Assembly (NCBI GenBank): GCA_018817515.1
Contig: JAHIUD010000083.1
Location: 52,723-116,722, forward strand
Direction: 5' to 3'
Source: Pseudomonadota bacterium
Lineage (GTDB): Bacteria > Desulfobacterota > Desulfovibrionia > Desulfovibrionales > Desulfovibrionaceae
Length of the DNA stretch: 64,000 nt
The position numbers and the translations under genes were made by a program. The notes under the pieces are model-generated. The model saw only the letters and a program-made list of their open reading frames with translations, did no database searches and was not told the DNA's origin. Shown piece after piece: positions 1 through 10,274 of the stretch (its first letter is position 1; each line of letters starts with the position of its first letter).

Positions 1-306
1 CGGCAGGGCGGGCTGTTTCGCGCAGTGGCAGATGAGCGAGCGCAGCTCGCGGCGGTTGGGCATGCGCCAGTCGTGCGCGCCGAGGAAGCCCTCGCGGTTC
101 ATGGCGTTCACGGCGATGAGGGCGTCCGGCCAGGACAGCGGTTCGCGCAGCGGGTTGGCCGAGCGCGTCCAGACCAGCCCGGTGCGGCGGTCCTCCACCA
201 CCTCGCCATATTCCACAAAGCGCTGCCCGGCCTGCACAAGGCCGTCAGCGTCTGTACTGTCGTCGTAGCCGGCGCAGTCGTCGGGGTCGGGGATACGGAT
301 GGCCAT
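1..306 (-). CDS. DUF1566 (Lcl C-terminal) domain protein, 3' end cut off
   Basis: This is a partial gene: its stop lies left of the window. The first 102 codons read from ATG at 306, with a GAGGA ribosome site just upstream. The reading frame contains DRRTGLVWTRSA, then SWPDALIAVNAMN and HDWRMPNRRELRSL. This succession of a treatment-of-tag, a W-x-x-A helix and a W-R-x-P-N-x-x-E-L motif is typical of DUF1566/Lcl C-terminal domains, a C-type-lectin-like fold found in secreted or surface bacterial proteins. No signal peptide is visible at this start, so the protein may be cytoplasmic, or the true N-terminus may differ. The gene lies 75 bases downstream of the threonine aldolase gene on the same strand. 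Function unknown. Confidence 0.7.
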   Translation of the reverse strand, partial: MAIRIPDPDDCAGYDDSTDADGLVQAGQRFVEYGEVVEDRRTGLVWTRSANPLREPLSWPDALIAVNAMNREGFLGAHDWRMPNRRELRSLICHCAKQPALP

Positions 307-381
307 GCGTCCTCGCTGCTTCGGATTTTGAAGCAACTGTACGTCCAGGCGGGCGGAAATCGCAAGCGCGGAGTGGCAGCC

Positions 382-1452
382 TCAGCCTGCCAGGGCTTCC
401 TCGCGCACTGCGGCGGCAAAGGCCTCCACCTCGGCTTTGGTGGTGGCGAAGGACGTCATCCAGCGCACCACGTTGGTCTCGTGGTTCCACACGTAGAAGG
501 CGAAGCGGGCCTGCAGCCGGGCGATGACCGCAGGGGCCAGCTGGGCGAACACGGCGTTGGTCGCAACATTCTGGGTGAGGCTGACGCCGGGGACGGCCGC
601 CACTTGTTCGGCCAGCAGGCGGGCCATGGCGTTGGCCTGGGCGGCGTTTTCGCGCCAAAGCGCGCCTGCGCCGGTGCCGTCGACATCCCCCTCCAGCAAA
701 GCCAAAAACTGGGCGGCGATGAAGCGCATCTTGGAGCAGAGCTGCATGGCCTGCTTGCGGATGAAGGCAAAGTCCTGCGCCAGCTCCGGCCGAAAAAAGA
801 CGACAGCCTCGCCGAACATGAGCCCGTTCTTGGTGCCGCCGAAGCTGAGCGCGTCCACGCCCGCGCCGCTGGTCATGTCGCGCAGGCCGCAGCCCAGGGC
901 CACGGCGGCGTTGCCCAGGCGGGCGCCGTCCATGTGCAGGAGCAGGCCGTGGTCGTGGGCGAAGCTTGCCAGGCTGCGGATCTCCTCGAGGGTGTAGAGG
1001 GTGCCGAGCTCCGTGGCCTGGGCGATGGAGACCACGCGCGGCTGGTTGTGGTGCTCGTTGCCCAGGTGATGCAGGAAGGGCCGCAAAAGCTCCGGGGTGA
1101 GCTTGCCGTCGGGGCTGTCCACGCACATGAGCTTGCAGCCCAGGTGCCGCTCCGGCGCGCCGCACTCGTCCACGTTGATGTGGGCGCTGGCGGCGCAGAG
1201 CACCGCGTGGTGCGGCCTGGTCATGACCGAAAGCGCCAGCACGTTGGCCGCGGTGCCCAGGAACACGAAATAGGCCTCGGCGGTGTCGCCCAGCAGCTCC
1301 TTGAAGCGCTGGCGGGCGGCCTGGGTCAGGGCGTCGGCTCCGTAGGCGGGCGCAGGCCCGCCATATTCCGGACCATCGTTGGCCGCTGCCAGGGCGGCCA
1401 TGACGCGCGGATGCACGCCCGCGTAGTTGTCGCTGGCGAAGCAGGGCTGCAT
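382..1452 (-). CDS. ltaE: Low-specificity L-threonine aldolase
   Basis: A PLP-dependent fold-type I enzyme of 356 residues that should cleave L-threonine or L-allo-threonine to glycine and acetaldehyde. Visible landmarks are the N-terminal SDNYAGVHP segment, the D165-containing HMDGARLGNA motif, which contacts the PLP ring nitrogen, and the SFGGTKNGL motif with the Schiff-base lysine at about K198. The length fits the family. The ATG at 1452 lies five bases past the gltX stop, which suggests co-transcription and coupled translation. A longer in-frame start at 1515 would overlap gltX by 58 bases and adds a non-homologous tail, so I reject it. The call is confident at family level. Substrate stereochemistry cannot be read from sequence. 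Confidence 0.9.
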   Translation of the reverse strand: MQPCFASDNYAGVHPRVMAALAAANDGPEYGGPAPAYGADALTQAARQRFKELLGDTAEAYFVFLGTAANVLALSVMTRPHHAVLCAASAHINVDECGAPERHLGCKLMCVDSPDGKLTPELLRPFLHHLGNEHHNQPRVVSIAQATELGTLYTLEEIRSLASFAHDHGLLLHMDGARLGNAAVALGCGLRDMTSGAGVDALSFGGTKNGLMFGEAVVFFRPELAQDFAFIRKQAMQLCSKMRFIAAQFLALLEGDVDGTGAGALWRENAAQANAMARLLAEQVAAVPGVSLTQNVATNAVFAQLAPAVIARLQARFAFYVWNHETNVVRWMTSFATTKAEVEAFAAAVREEALAG

Positions 1453-1457
1453 GACAG

Positions 1458-2861
1458 CTAGAGCGCCAGTGCCCGCTTGATGCGCGCCAGACTCTCGGCG
1501 CGGCCCAGCACGCACATGGTCTCGAACAGGCCGGGGCTGGCGGTCTTGCCGGTGAGGGCCACGCGCAGGGGCTGGGCCACGGCCTTGAACTTGAGCTCGC
1601 GCTTGTCCAGGAAGGCCTGGGTGGCGGCTTCGAGCGCCTTGTGGTCAGAGTAGTCGCCAGCAGCCTCGTAGATAGGCAGCAGCGCGGCCAGCAGCTCGCG
1701 GGATTCCGGCTTGAGCTGGTCGGCCACGGCCTTCTCGTCGTACACGAGCTTGTCCGTGGGCAGGAGGAAGAAGCGGGCCATGTCGGCCATCTCCACCAGG
1801 GTCTTGGCGCGCGGCTGGAGCAGGGGCATGATGCTCGCCAGATACGCCGGGTCAAGGTTCAGCCCGTCGAGAGGGCCAGCCTCAGCCAGGAACTCCGGCA
1901 GCAGGGCGGCCAGGCGCTCAGGCGCGGCTTCCTTGATGTAGTGGGCGTTGAGCCACTCCAGCTTTTTCAGGTCGAACACCGAGGGCGAGTTGCCCAGGTT
2001 GCCCGCCGGGAAGAGCTTCACCAGCTCCTCGCGGCTGAAGATCTCCTGGTCGCCGCAGGCCCAGCCCAGGCGCGCCAGATAATTCACCAACGCCTCGGGC
2101 AGGTAGCCGAGCTTCTTGTACTCCATCACCGAGAGCGCGCTGTGGCGCTTGGAGAGCTTGGCCTTGTCCGGGCCGAGGATCATGGGCACGTGGCCGAATT
2201 TCGGCACGTCCCAGCCAAAGGCCTGGTACAGCAATATCTGGCGCGGGGTATTGGCCACGTGGTCGTCGCCGCGCAAAACGTCCGTCACGCCCATGGCGTG
2301 GTCGTCCACCACCACGGCCAGATTATAGGTGGGCGCGCCGTCGCTGCGGCGCAGGATCATGTCGTCCATTTCGGCGTTCTGCACGGCCGTGGGGCCTTTC
2401 ACCATGTCGTGAAAGGCGGTGACGCCGTCCTGTGGGGTCTTGAACCGCACCACGCGTCCAGCGCCGGGTCCGAGGCCCAGCTCGCGGCAGCGGCCGTCGT
2501 ACTTTGGCTTCTTGCCCTCGGCACGGGCCTTTTCGCGCATGGCCTCGACCTCTTCCGGCGTGCAGGAGCACCAGTAGGCGCGGCCAGCAGCCAGCAACTG
2601 GTCGATGTGGCTGTTGTAGAGATCGAAGCGCTCGCTCTGGAACACGGCGGTGCCCTCGGCGGCAAGGTCCAGCCAGGCCATGGCCTCGATGATGGCGTCG
2701 GTGGCCTGCTTGGTGCTGCGCTCGCGGTCGGTGTCCTCCACGCGCAGCAGGAACGTGCCGCCCTTGCTCTTGGCCAAAAGCCAGCTGAACAGCGCGGTGC
2801 GCGCGCCGCCGATATGCAGGTAGCCCGTGGGGCTGGGCGCGAAGCGGGTGACGGTGGTCAT
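1458..2861 (-). CDS. gltX: Glutamyl-tRNA synthetase
   Basis: A class Ic aminoacyl-tRNA synthetase of 467 residues that charges tRNA-Glu. It may also charge tRNA-Gln if the organism uses the amidotransferase route, which cannot be decided here. The HIGH signature is at residues 9-19 (PSPTGYLHIGG) and the KMSKS signature appears as KLSKRHS. Between them lie the catalytic-domain segments RVEDTDRERS and LRGDDHVANTPRQ. The C-terminal third is the alpha-helical anticodon-binding cage typical of bacterial GluRS. The ATG at 2861 begins TTVTRFAPSPTG, which matches the usual N-terminus. The gene is upstream of and adjacent to ltaE. Confidence 0.96.
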   Translation of the reverse strand: MTTVTRFAPSPTGYLHIGGARTALFSWLLAKSKGGTFLLRVEDTDRERSTKQATDAIIEAMAWLDLAAEGTAVFQSERFDLYNSHIDQLLAAGRAYWCSCTPEEVEAMREKARAEGKKPKYDGRCRELGLGPGAGRVVRFKTPQDGVTAFHDMVKGPTAVQNAEMDDMILRRSDGAPTYNLAVVVDDHAMGVTDVLRGDDHVANTPRQILLYQAFGWDVPKFGHVPMILGPDKAKLSKRHSALSVMEYKKLGYLPEALVNYLARLGWACGDQEIFSREELVKLFPAGNLGNSPSVFDLKKLEWLNAHYIKEAAPERLAALLPEFLAEAGPLDGLNLDPAYLASIMPLLQPRAKTLVEMADMARFFLLPTDKLVYDEKAVADQLKPESRELLAALLPIYEAAGDYSDHKALEAATQAFLDKRELKFKAVAQPLRVALTGKTASPGLFETMCVLGRAESLARIKRALAL

Positions 2862-2931
2862 GTGGATATGTCTCCTGAAGCTGTGGTGGCTGGGGGAATC
2901 GGTGGGAGGGCGCTGGCTGGGTTGCGGGGTT

Positions 2932-3171
2932 TTAGGTCTCTTCCACGGCGTCTACGGATTCTACGGCCTTGATGCCGCGCACCTCGCGAAGGACGATGCG
3001 CTCCACGCTGCCCTGCAGGGTCTGCTGCGACATTGGGCAGGTCTTGCAACGGCCCGTGAGGCGCACCTTGACGATGCCCTTGTCGGTGATCTCCACCAGC
3101 TCGACGTCGCCGCCGTCTGCCTGGAGCATGGGCCGCACCTTGGCCAGGGCAGCCTCGACCTTCTCGCGCAT
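2932..3171 (-). CDS. NifU C-terminal domain Fe-S scaffold protein
   Basis: A 79-residue stand-alone NifU C-terminal (Nfu-type) domain. It carries the conserved DGGDVELVEI segment near residue 20 and the cluster-binding CxxC in GRCKTCPMS. Members bind a labile 4Fe-4S cluster between two subunits and pass it to apo-proteins. The ATG at 3171 has GGGAGG eight bases upstream. A TTG two codons earlier sits too close to that site. The gene is on the same strand as gltX, 70 bases upstream of it. Confidence 0.9.
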   Translation of the reverse strand: MREKVEAALAKVRPMLQADGGDVELVEITDKGIVKVRLTGRCKTCPMSQQTLQGSVERIVLREVRGIKAVESVDAVEET

Positions 3172-3324
3172 GGGCAATTCCTCCCGAAATCGATGCGGGC
3201 AGAACTACGGCGTTTGGCCTGGGCTGTCAACGCAGGCGGCCAGGGGCGCTGCCCCTGGACCCGGCCAGAGCCGTGAGGCCTCCGGAGGCTGTGGGGCCTG
3301 AGGCCCCCCAGACCCCCCCATTAC

Positions 3325-3370
3325 GCGAAAGGTTCCTGTCGACGCAAAGCCGTCAACAGGAACCTTTCGC
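3325..3370. terminator. Perfect 15-bp inverted repeat hairpin
   Basis: Arms at 3325-3339 (GCGAAAGGTTCCTGT) and 3356-3370 are exact reverse complements separated by 16 bases. The inner bases can extend pairing (GACG with CGTC). There is no clean U-tract on either strand, so it is a candidate terminator or RNA-stability hairpin rather than a certain intrinsic terminator. Confidence 0.5.
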
Positions 3371-3452
3371 TTTGGTGGGTCATGGGAAGTTACGGGAGGA
3401 TATAGCCTCCTTTCGGTTTCGGCACGCCTTCCCTCTCAAGAAGGGGCCAACC

Positions 3453-3494
3453 GTGCGCGAGCTTTTGAGCGTCTCCGCTCAAAAGCTCGCGCAC
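3453..3494. terminator. Perfect 18-bp inverted repeat hairpin
   Basis: GTGCGCGAGCTTTTGAGC at 3453-3470 and its exact reverse complement at 3477-3494 flank a six-base loop. It would make an extremely stable stem in RNA from either strand. It lies downstream of the NifX-type gene (minus strand), so termination of that transcript is the simplest reading. Confidence 0.55.
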
Positions 3495-3634
3495 ATTGCC
3501 AGGGCCAGGCCAAGCCGAGGCCTATGGCCCAGCCGCCCGGGCCCAGGCCAATGGGGGGGGCGGGGGCCTCAGGCCCCAGGCCGCCGGAGGCATCTCCCGG
3601 CTTTGGCCGCCGGAGGCATTTCCTGGCCTTGGGG

Positions 3635-4015
3635 CTAGTGGCCCTCGCCGTGGTGGCATTCGTGTCCGTCGCCGTGGGCCATGCAGAGGATCTGCTTGTC
3701 GGCCAGCTTGCCTTCTTTCCAGGCTTGCAGGGCTTCGCCCACGGGGCCGGCGGCGCCGCGGATGACTGTGAGGCCGGCCTTGCGCAGGTTGGCCACGGCG
3801 CCCTCGCCCATGTTTCCGGCGATGAGCGTGGACACGCCCATTTCCACCAGGGTGGGGATGAGGTTTGATTTGCAGCCGCAGGCCGGGGGCGGGGTGAAGC
3901 TCTCCTGGGCGGCCACGGACTTGTCGTCGTTCAGGCTGTAGATGGTGAAGGATTCGCAGTGGCCGAAATGCTCGTCCACGGCGCCGCTGCGGGTGGGGAT
4001 GGCGATCTTGAGCAT
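3635..4015 (-). CDS. NifX/NifB-type dinitrogenase iron-molybdenum cofactor family protein
   Basis: A 126-residue member of the small NifX/VnfY/orange-protein family, which bind Fe-Mo or Mo-Cu-S clusters or act as cluster carriers. The N-terminal MLKIAIPTRSG and the VDEHFGHCESF motif are diagnostic, and the middle part (LIAGNMGEGAVANLRKAGL) matches the second half of the fold. The C-terminus ends in a cysteine/histidine-rich tail (CMAHGDGHECHHGEGH) that could bind a metal. It lies 18 bases downstream of a DUF134 regulator on the same strand, an association known for this family in Desulfovibrio. No nif structural genes are in the window, so a role in nitrogen fixation is not implied. Confidence 0.85.
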   Translation of the reverse strand: MLKIAIPTRSGAVDEHFGHCESFTIYSLNDDKSVAAQESFTPPPACGCKSNLIPTLVEMGVSTLIAGNMGEGAVANLRKAGLTVIRGAAGPVGEALQAWKEGKLADKQILCMAHGDGHECHHGEGH

Positions 4016-4033
4016 GGGGTGTCTCCGTTTGGG

Positions 4034-4513
4034 TTAGGCGTTGGGGTCGTTGCTGTTGGGGTCGTTGATGACGGTGTGGCAGGCGGAGGGGCCGTAGCAG
4101 CCGCTGCGCTGGAAATTGGCGTCGCCGCAGGCCGGGCAGGCGTGGGGCCGCCCGGTGCCGAAGGGCTCTTCCCAGGCGTGGGAGCAGGCGGGGCAGATGA
4201 AGGCGCGCGCCGTGGGCAGGGCCGCAAGCTCGTCCTGCGGCACCTCAATGCGCAAAACGAGGCCCAGCACCAGCGCGCGGGCGACCTTCCTGCGCGCGGC
4301 CTCAATGGTCCGGCCGAAGGTCTGGCGCGAGACGCCCATGCGCCCGGCGGCCTGCTCCTGGTACAGGCCCTCGAAGTCCGCCAGGCGGATGGCCTCGTAC
4401 TCGTCCAGGGTCAGCACAGCCTCGTCCACGCTGGACGCGGGCACGCCCATGGGCTTGAACAGTTTGCAGGCTGGCTTGCCGAGGATGTTGCGGCAGCATT
4501 TTGGTCGCGGCAT
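4034..4513 (-). CDS. DUF134 family HTH regulator with C-terminal zinc-ribbon
   Basis: 159 residues beginning MPRPKCCRNI, as in most DUF134 proteins. A sigma-70-region-4-like HTH follows (LDEYEAIRLADFEGLYQEQAAGRMGVSRQTFGRTIEAARRKVA broken here into its two helices around residues 45-85). A C-terminal zinc ribbon has two CPAC pairs (about residues 110 and 130). GGAGG lies six bases before the ATG at 4513. A perfect 20-bp palindrome lies 25-44 bases upstream of the start, which suggests autoregulation of this gene and the NifX-type gene behind it. The effector is unknown. The family call is strong; the regulatory role is inferred from fold and position. Confidence 0.85.
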   Translation of the reverse strand: MPRPKCCRNILGKPACKLFKPMGVPASSVDEAVLTLDEYEAIRLADFEGLYQEQAAGRMGVSRQTFGRTIEAARRKVARALVLGLVLRIEVPQDELAALPTARAFICPACSHAWEEPFGTGRPHACPACGDANFQRSGCYGPSACHTVINDPNSNDPNA

Positions 4514-4537
4514 GAGCGTCCTCCGTGAGAGGACAGG

Positions 4538-4557
4538 TTATGGGCATATGCCCATAA
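4538..4557. promoter_or_regulatory. 20-bp perfect palindrome upstream of DUF134 gene (candidate operator)
   Basis: TTATGGGCATATGCCCATAA is a perfect palindrome and the only such element between the regulator gene and the AT-rich lipoprotein gene. Its placement just upstream of the DUF134 start fits a dimer-bound operator overlapping the promoter. Binding by the adjacent DUF134 protein is inferred. Confidence 0.6.
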
Positions 4558-4670
4558 TGTCAAGAGGGGGACGCAGCCCAGGGGAGGCAGCAGGGGCTCG
4601 CGCGTGGCGTCATCCCGTCATGCCATCATCCATGGACCCTGTCAGGCCAGCGGTGGAGGCGGGGCTTCTG

Positions 4671-6395
4671 CTATGGATTCTTCTCGACCCAGTCCTTAAG
4701 GATGGCGCAATTGCTTATGGCTGTCTTGGACAGGGAGGAAGCCTCACGGAGCATCGCATCGGCGAAGAGTTGGTACTCCGGATTAATCGTGTTGTCCGCC
4801 ATGCAGAGGCGGTCGTAAAGTAGTTTCACCCCTACCTTGCCATTCAGCCTTTTGGCGTTTGTCATAACAAGCGTTGCGTTTGAGAATTGCGAGGCCGCCG
4901 CAACGAGTGCCGAGCGCGCACTTTCAGAAACGATCGAGTCGCTCGATTTCATGAGCGCGGCATTATATGTCGTGAAATCTGTAAACGCATTTGTTATGTC
5001 GCCGGCGGCGTCTCCGTTCCACTTCTCCACGGAGAATATCAGGTGCGTGTGCAGGGCGTACTGGCTGAGCACCGCGCCGAGTTTCGGCACGATGACGATG
5101 GGATACTGGAAGTTGTAGCGCATCAGGTAATCTCCTGAGTGGCGCGGGCAGGATTTGTACCAAGACACCGGCTTTCCTGTCTTCGCATCAAAAACCTTGA
5201 CGTTCTTGTCCCATTCCCCAGAGCTTCGCAGGCTTTGATAGAATGAGGAAAGAATGGCCGAGTTTGCAGAGCGGTACATATAATATGGGCCAGGATGTGT
5301 GGCATTCATACCGATTGCTGCGCAACACATCTCTTTGCACGTACTGTTTGATATGAGCGTTGAGGAATCGCTTGTTTGGTTGCATGCGATGTCGTAATGC
5401 TTAATGTCATGCATTGTAATGATCCGTTTGTTATCATTATCACATTTTTCGCAGATGTAATCAGTTTTGGGCTTGTCTGTGGCATTATCGAATATCGTTA
5501 GCCTATATAATCTGTGAGAGTCCTTGTCAAAGCGAAGCTCGGAAAGGGCCGGTGCATAGCCAGCCTGTGGCGTCATCTTTGCGATGGTGCTGTCAACCAT
5601 GAAGTCTTCCTGTTGCAGCAGAACATATGTTCCATACAAGAGCTCATTGCTTGTCGTGTTTTGTTTTGTGTTTTGGCTGTCCTGCCTGTGAAGTGCAAAG
5701 CGATGGTCGAATACAACATCGTCGTTGTTCGTGCTGATGAGCATGTCCGCAATGGGCTGAGCGACCTTGAGCACCATTCCGGCGGCGGGTTGAACGGCAA
5801 GCGCCATCTCTGAAGCAAGTCGCAGCGTTCGCTGCATTTCTGCGTTGTCCTTTTTGTCGCTCTCGATGATGACGATGCGCATCAGAAGATCGTTGCCCGT
5901 GACTGTGACTGGGCCAAGGAAGGGCCAGTCGTCCAGGTCGAGCATGGACCCCAGAGTCTGGCGCTCGCTGCCGAAGACGACGAAGCTCTCTCTTTTGTTG
6001 ATTGAGCTCGCGGATTTTTCGTTGTTTGATGTGGCGTCAAAGGAGACAACCACAACGATTTGCCCTGTCTTGTCTACTATGCCAGATTCCTTGAAATACT
6101 TGATGAATGCCGAGTTGAGCCGGACCAGTATCCTGTCGTTCTGTCCCACCACTCTGTCGGTGTCGCTCTTACTGGCGCGCTTGTGGACCAAAGGAACGAA
6201 TCTTGGCTGCCCGCACAACTGCTGCGGGATACTCTCGCCCTGGCAGTTCCATTCGTCATGCACGCGATAGAGCGAAGCCGTGCCGGCGTGGACGGCGCGG
6301 TCATTCTTGCCCGTGTCGACCTGGTTCGCACATGCGGCAACGAGCAGGGCGAGGCCTATGACCAGAACCGTGATTTTGGGGATGCGCAGATGCAT
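4671..6395 (-). CDS. Predicted lipoprotein of unknown function, AT-rich
   Basis: A 574-residue protein with a lipoprotein signal peptide: a KITVLVIGLALLV hydrophobic core followed by the lipobox VAAC at about residue 22. The rest is soluble and exported. It has about 14 cysteines after the lipobox, several in closely spaced pairs (ICEKCDN, SNSTCKEMCC), which suggests disulfides or a bound cofactor. I recognise no family. Base composition is clearly lower in GC than the flanks, with many codons rare in neighbouring genes, which suggests recent acquisition. There are no obvious partner genes: the DUF134/NifX unit lies downstream, and a minus-strand terminator closes the next unit upstream. Confidence 0.7.
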   Translation of the reverse strand: MHLRIPKITVLVIGLALLVAACANQVDTGKNDRAVHAGTASLYRVHDEWNCQGESIPQQLCGQPRFVPLVHKRASKSDTDRVVGQNDRILVRLNSAFIKYFKESGIVDKTGQIVVVVSFDATSNNEKSASSINKRESFVVFGSERQTLGSMLDLDDWPFLGPVTVTGNDLLMRIVIIESDKKDNAEMQRTLRLASEMALAVQPAAGMVLKVAQPIADMLISTNNDDVVFDHRFALHRQDSQNTKQNTTSNELLYGTYVLLQQEDFMVDSTIAKMTPQAGYAPALSELRFDKDSHRLYRLTIFDNATDKPKTDYICEKCDNDNKRIITMHDIKHYDIACNQTSDSSTLISNSTCKEMCCAAIGMNATHPGPYYMYRSANSAILSSFYQSLRSSGEWDKNVKVFDAKTGKPVSWYKSCPRHSGDYLMRYNFQYPIVIVPKLGAVLSQYALHTHLIFSVEKWNGDAAGDITNAFTDFTTYNAALMKSSDSIVSESARSALVAAASQFSNATLVMTNAKRLNGKVGVKLLYDRLCMADNTINPEYQLFADAMLREASSLSKTAISNCAILKDWVEKNP

Positions 6396-6554
6396 GGTGT
6401 TCCCTCGCTGTTTATACGACGCAACGATGCGCCTGACGTCCGGTTCGCCCAGCGGGGGGGCTTTGTAAGTGGCGAACTTTATTTAATCTAATTTATAATA
6501 TGGCATACTGTACAGGCCAAGTCAATAGTATGTGTGGCCCGGTTGAGGCGCAGG

Positions 6555-6579
6555 AAAAAAGGCCCGCAATGCGCGGGCC
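6555..6579 (-). terminator. Intrinsic terminator after the zraR-like gene
   Basis: On the minus strand GGCCCGC and GCGGGCC flank a five-base loop and are followed by six T residues. It lies 35-60 bases past the stop of the response regulator gene at 6614. Confidence 0.85.
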
Positions 6580-6613
6580 AGGGAAAGGGGGTGCAATGTT
6601 GCGCAGGCCGCAG

Positions 6614-8022
<1,409 letters not shown>

Positions 8023-8026
<4 letters not shown>

Positions 8027-10158
8027 GCTGGGTCACCTCCGGAGTCGGGAGCTGTTGTCTGGTCGGCGGGGTGGCGAGCGGGCCCGCCGCTGTCGCCATT
8101 GCCGCCATCATTGTCGTTGTCGTCGTCGAGCTTGGGCTTGGCCTCGAGGGCGTAGCCCGGGCAGTCGGGGAAGAAAAGGCTCACCGTGGTGCCCTCGCCC
8201 GGCGTGGAGTCGATGACGGCGCGGCCCTTGTGGGCGCGCATGATGCCCTGGACGATGGCCAGGCCAAGACCCGTGCCCTGGCGCTTGGCCGTGAAGAAGG
8301 GCTCGAAGGCCTGGCTGCGCACCTCCTCGTCCATGCCCTTGCCGGTGTCGGACACGCTGACCCAGACGCCCGGAGCATCGGCGGCCACCGAACGTGTGGA
8401 GGCCAGGGTGATGCTTCCTCCTCCTACCCCCCTGGTCTGGGCTTCGGTCTGGACCTCGGGCAGGGCGTCCAGGGCGTTGACCATGAGGTTCAACAGCGCC
8501 TGCTTGAGGCCGTCCTCGTCGGCGCAGATCTCGGTCACGTCGAGGTTGAGCACCGGGGTCACGCCCTTGGCCTCCAGGTCGAAGCGCAGCAGGCCTTGCA
8601 GGCCCTCGGCCACCTGGACCAGGTCGATGGGGTCCGGGCTGAGCTCGCGCGGGCGGGCCAGGTAGAGCAGGTCCGTGACCACGCGGTTCAGGCGGTCGGC
8701 CTCCTGGACCATGGTGCAGGCATACGAGGACAAGGGCTCCTGGCCCTTGAGCTTGGTGGCGAAGAGCTGGGCGAAGCCGCGCAGGGAGGAGAGCGGGTTT
8801 CTGATCTCGTGGGCCACGCCTGCGGCCAGCGAGCCGATGGCCGCCAGGCGCTTGGCCTCGGCCAGATCGTCCTCCAGGCTCTTCATGCGGGTGCGGTCGC
8901 GCAGGAGCACGAGCTTTTCCTCAGTCGGAGCCGCGGCCTGGCCTGCGCCCTTGCAGAGGGGCTGGCAGGCTCCGTCCTCGACCTGCAAGGGCAGGCAGAG
9001 CACTTCCAGCATGCGTCCGTCGTGCTCATATTGCCGCCATTCGTCCGGGCGGGAGCCGTCTGTGGCGGCCATTTCGGCAAAGGGGAAATCGCGGAAGCTG
9101 TGGCCGATGAGGTCCGCTTCGGCCCCGGAATCCGAGCCGTTGTCTCCCAAGAGCAGGCGCGCGGCGGAGCCGTTGGCCGAGACGATCAGCCCGCCGGGGC
9201 CGAGGGTCAACAGGCCGTCGGGCATGTTGTCCAAAAGCTTGGAGTGGAAGCGTTCCAGGCGCGCGGCCTTGAGCGCCTGGTTGCGGCGGCTCAAGTAGGC
9301 CAGGGCGAGGAACCAGAGCACTGCGGCCGCGCCGAGCACGTAGCCGGTCTGGAGCAGCGCCGCGCGGCGGTAGGCGTCGAACTGCGCCAGATGCTTGGCG
9401 GGGCTTAAGGCCGCCACCAGGAAGACGGAGGGCACCTCCGGCATGCGGACGCTGTCGAGCTCGTCGGGCGGCGGGCCCATCATGCCGTTTGGGCCCATGC
9501 CCATGCCGGGTCCCATGCCAGGCCCTTGGCCGCGCCCCATGCCAGGCCCTTGGCCGCGCCCCATGCCAGGTCCTTGGCCGCGCCCTTGGCCGCGCCCCAG
9601 GCCCTGGCCAGAGCCGGGTCCGCGGGGCCGCAGCTCAAAGGGCAGAACAGGCACGCCCTGGGCCACATCAGAGCAGATGCGCGAGAGGCTGGGCCGCGCG
9701 CGCAGGGCCGCGAACAGGGCGGTCTTGCCCTGGTAGCGCAGGGGGCCTTCCCAGTGGCCCCTGGTCTCCAGCTCGGCCAGGATCTCCTCGGGCAGGGCGA
9801 TGGACTCAGGCTTGTCGTCCTTGGCCGAGGAGACGATGAGTGCGCCGTCGTCGCCGAAAACGCCGAGGAACACGATGTCGCCCGAGGCGGTGATCTCCTG
9901 GAAAAATTCCTTGATGGTCGGGGACAGGTTGTCGGTCATGCCCGGCGCGCGTCCCAGGCCGTGCATGATGCGCATGAGGTTGGCCTCGACCCCGTGCAGC
10001 ACCGCCCCGGCGGAGAGCAGCAGGTGCTGGTCCACAAGCTCGCGCTGGCGGCGGATGTTCTGCCAGGTCAGGAAAATGCTGCCCGCGCCCAGGATCAGGA
10101 GCGCGACCACCGCCGCCAGGACCGGGCCTTTGTCTTTGTGAATGGTGCGCAGTTCCAT
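8023..10158 (-). CDS. Membrane sensor histidine kinase, ZraS type, with a repeat-containing periplasmic loop
   Basis: 711 residues from the ATG at 10158 (AGGAAC upstream; a TTG 18 codons earlier lacks a ribosome site). A first membrane helix lies at about residues 13-33, followed by a periplasmic sensor region of roughly 225 residues. A second helix is GYVLGAAAVLWFLALAYL. A PAS-like segment, HisKA (VAHEIRNPLSSLRGF) and HATPase (SDTGKGMD, GTGLGLAIVQGI) follow. Near its membrane-proximal end the periplasmic loop carries tandem GRGQGPGM octapeptides, a glycine/methionine-rich insertion not expected in ZraS. This pattern resembles the tail of the neighbouring ZraP-like protein. Partner of the overlapping response regulator; the likely stimulus is metal or envelope stress. 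Confidence 0.9.
9513..9596. repeat. 24-bp tandem repeats inside the sensor kinase gene
   Basis: Three near-identical 24-bp units (starting CCATGCCAGGCCCTTGG) and a 12-bp half unit lie in frame. They encode GRGQGPGM octapeptides in the periplasmic loop. One base differs in the third unit, so the expansion looks recent and may vary in copy number. Confidence 0.9.
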
Positions 10159-10274
10159 GTTCCTGTATCCGGTGCCATCGTGTTTTGGGGGCGTGGCCTG
10201 GACGATGCTCAAGCCTGTTTGTGAATGGCCGCTTCACGGGCGGCTGTCAACAATGCGTGGTCTTTCATGGAAAA

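Larger units (their letters stand above)
3240..3634. repeat. GC-rich intergenic stretch with two long hairpins
   Basis: About 460 bases between the NifU-type gene and the NifX-type gene hold no convincing coding frame. The stretch is very GC-rich, with recurring short units (GGCCTGAGGCCCCC-like and GCCGCCGGAGGCAT-like elements). It contains the two large inverted repeats listed separately at 3325-3370 and 3453-3494. Apparent reading frames across it are low-complexity shadows. It is probably a terminator and repeat region between two minus-strand units. Confidence 0.5.

Noticed and set aside
25..1461. Long plus-strand open frame over threonine aldolase
   Set aside because: It is antisense to a clearly homologous gene, with no domain or ribosome site, and is a high-GC shadow. 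Many similar frames across 1-39 kb were dropped for the same reason.
3635..4513. NifX/NifU-type genes as evidence for nitrogen fixation
   Set aside because: No nifHDK or nifB is in the window, and both families have general Fe-S or orange-protein members.
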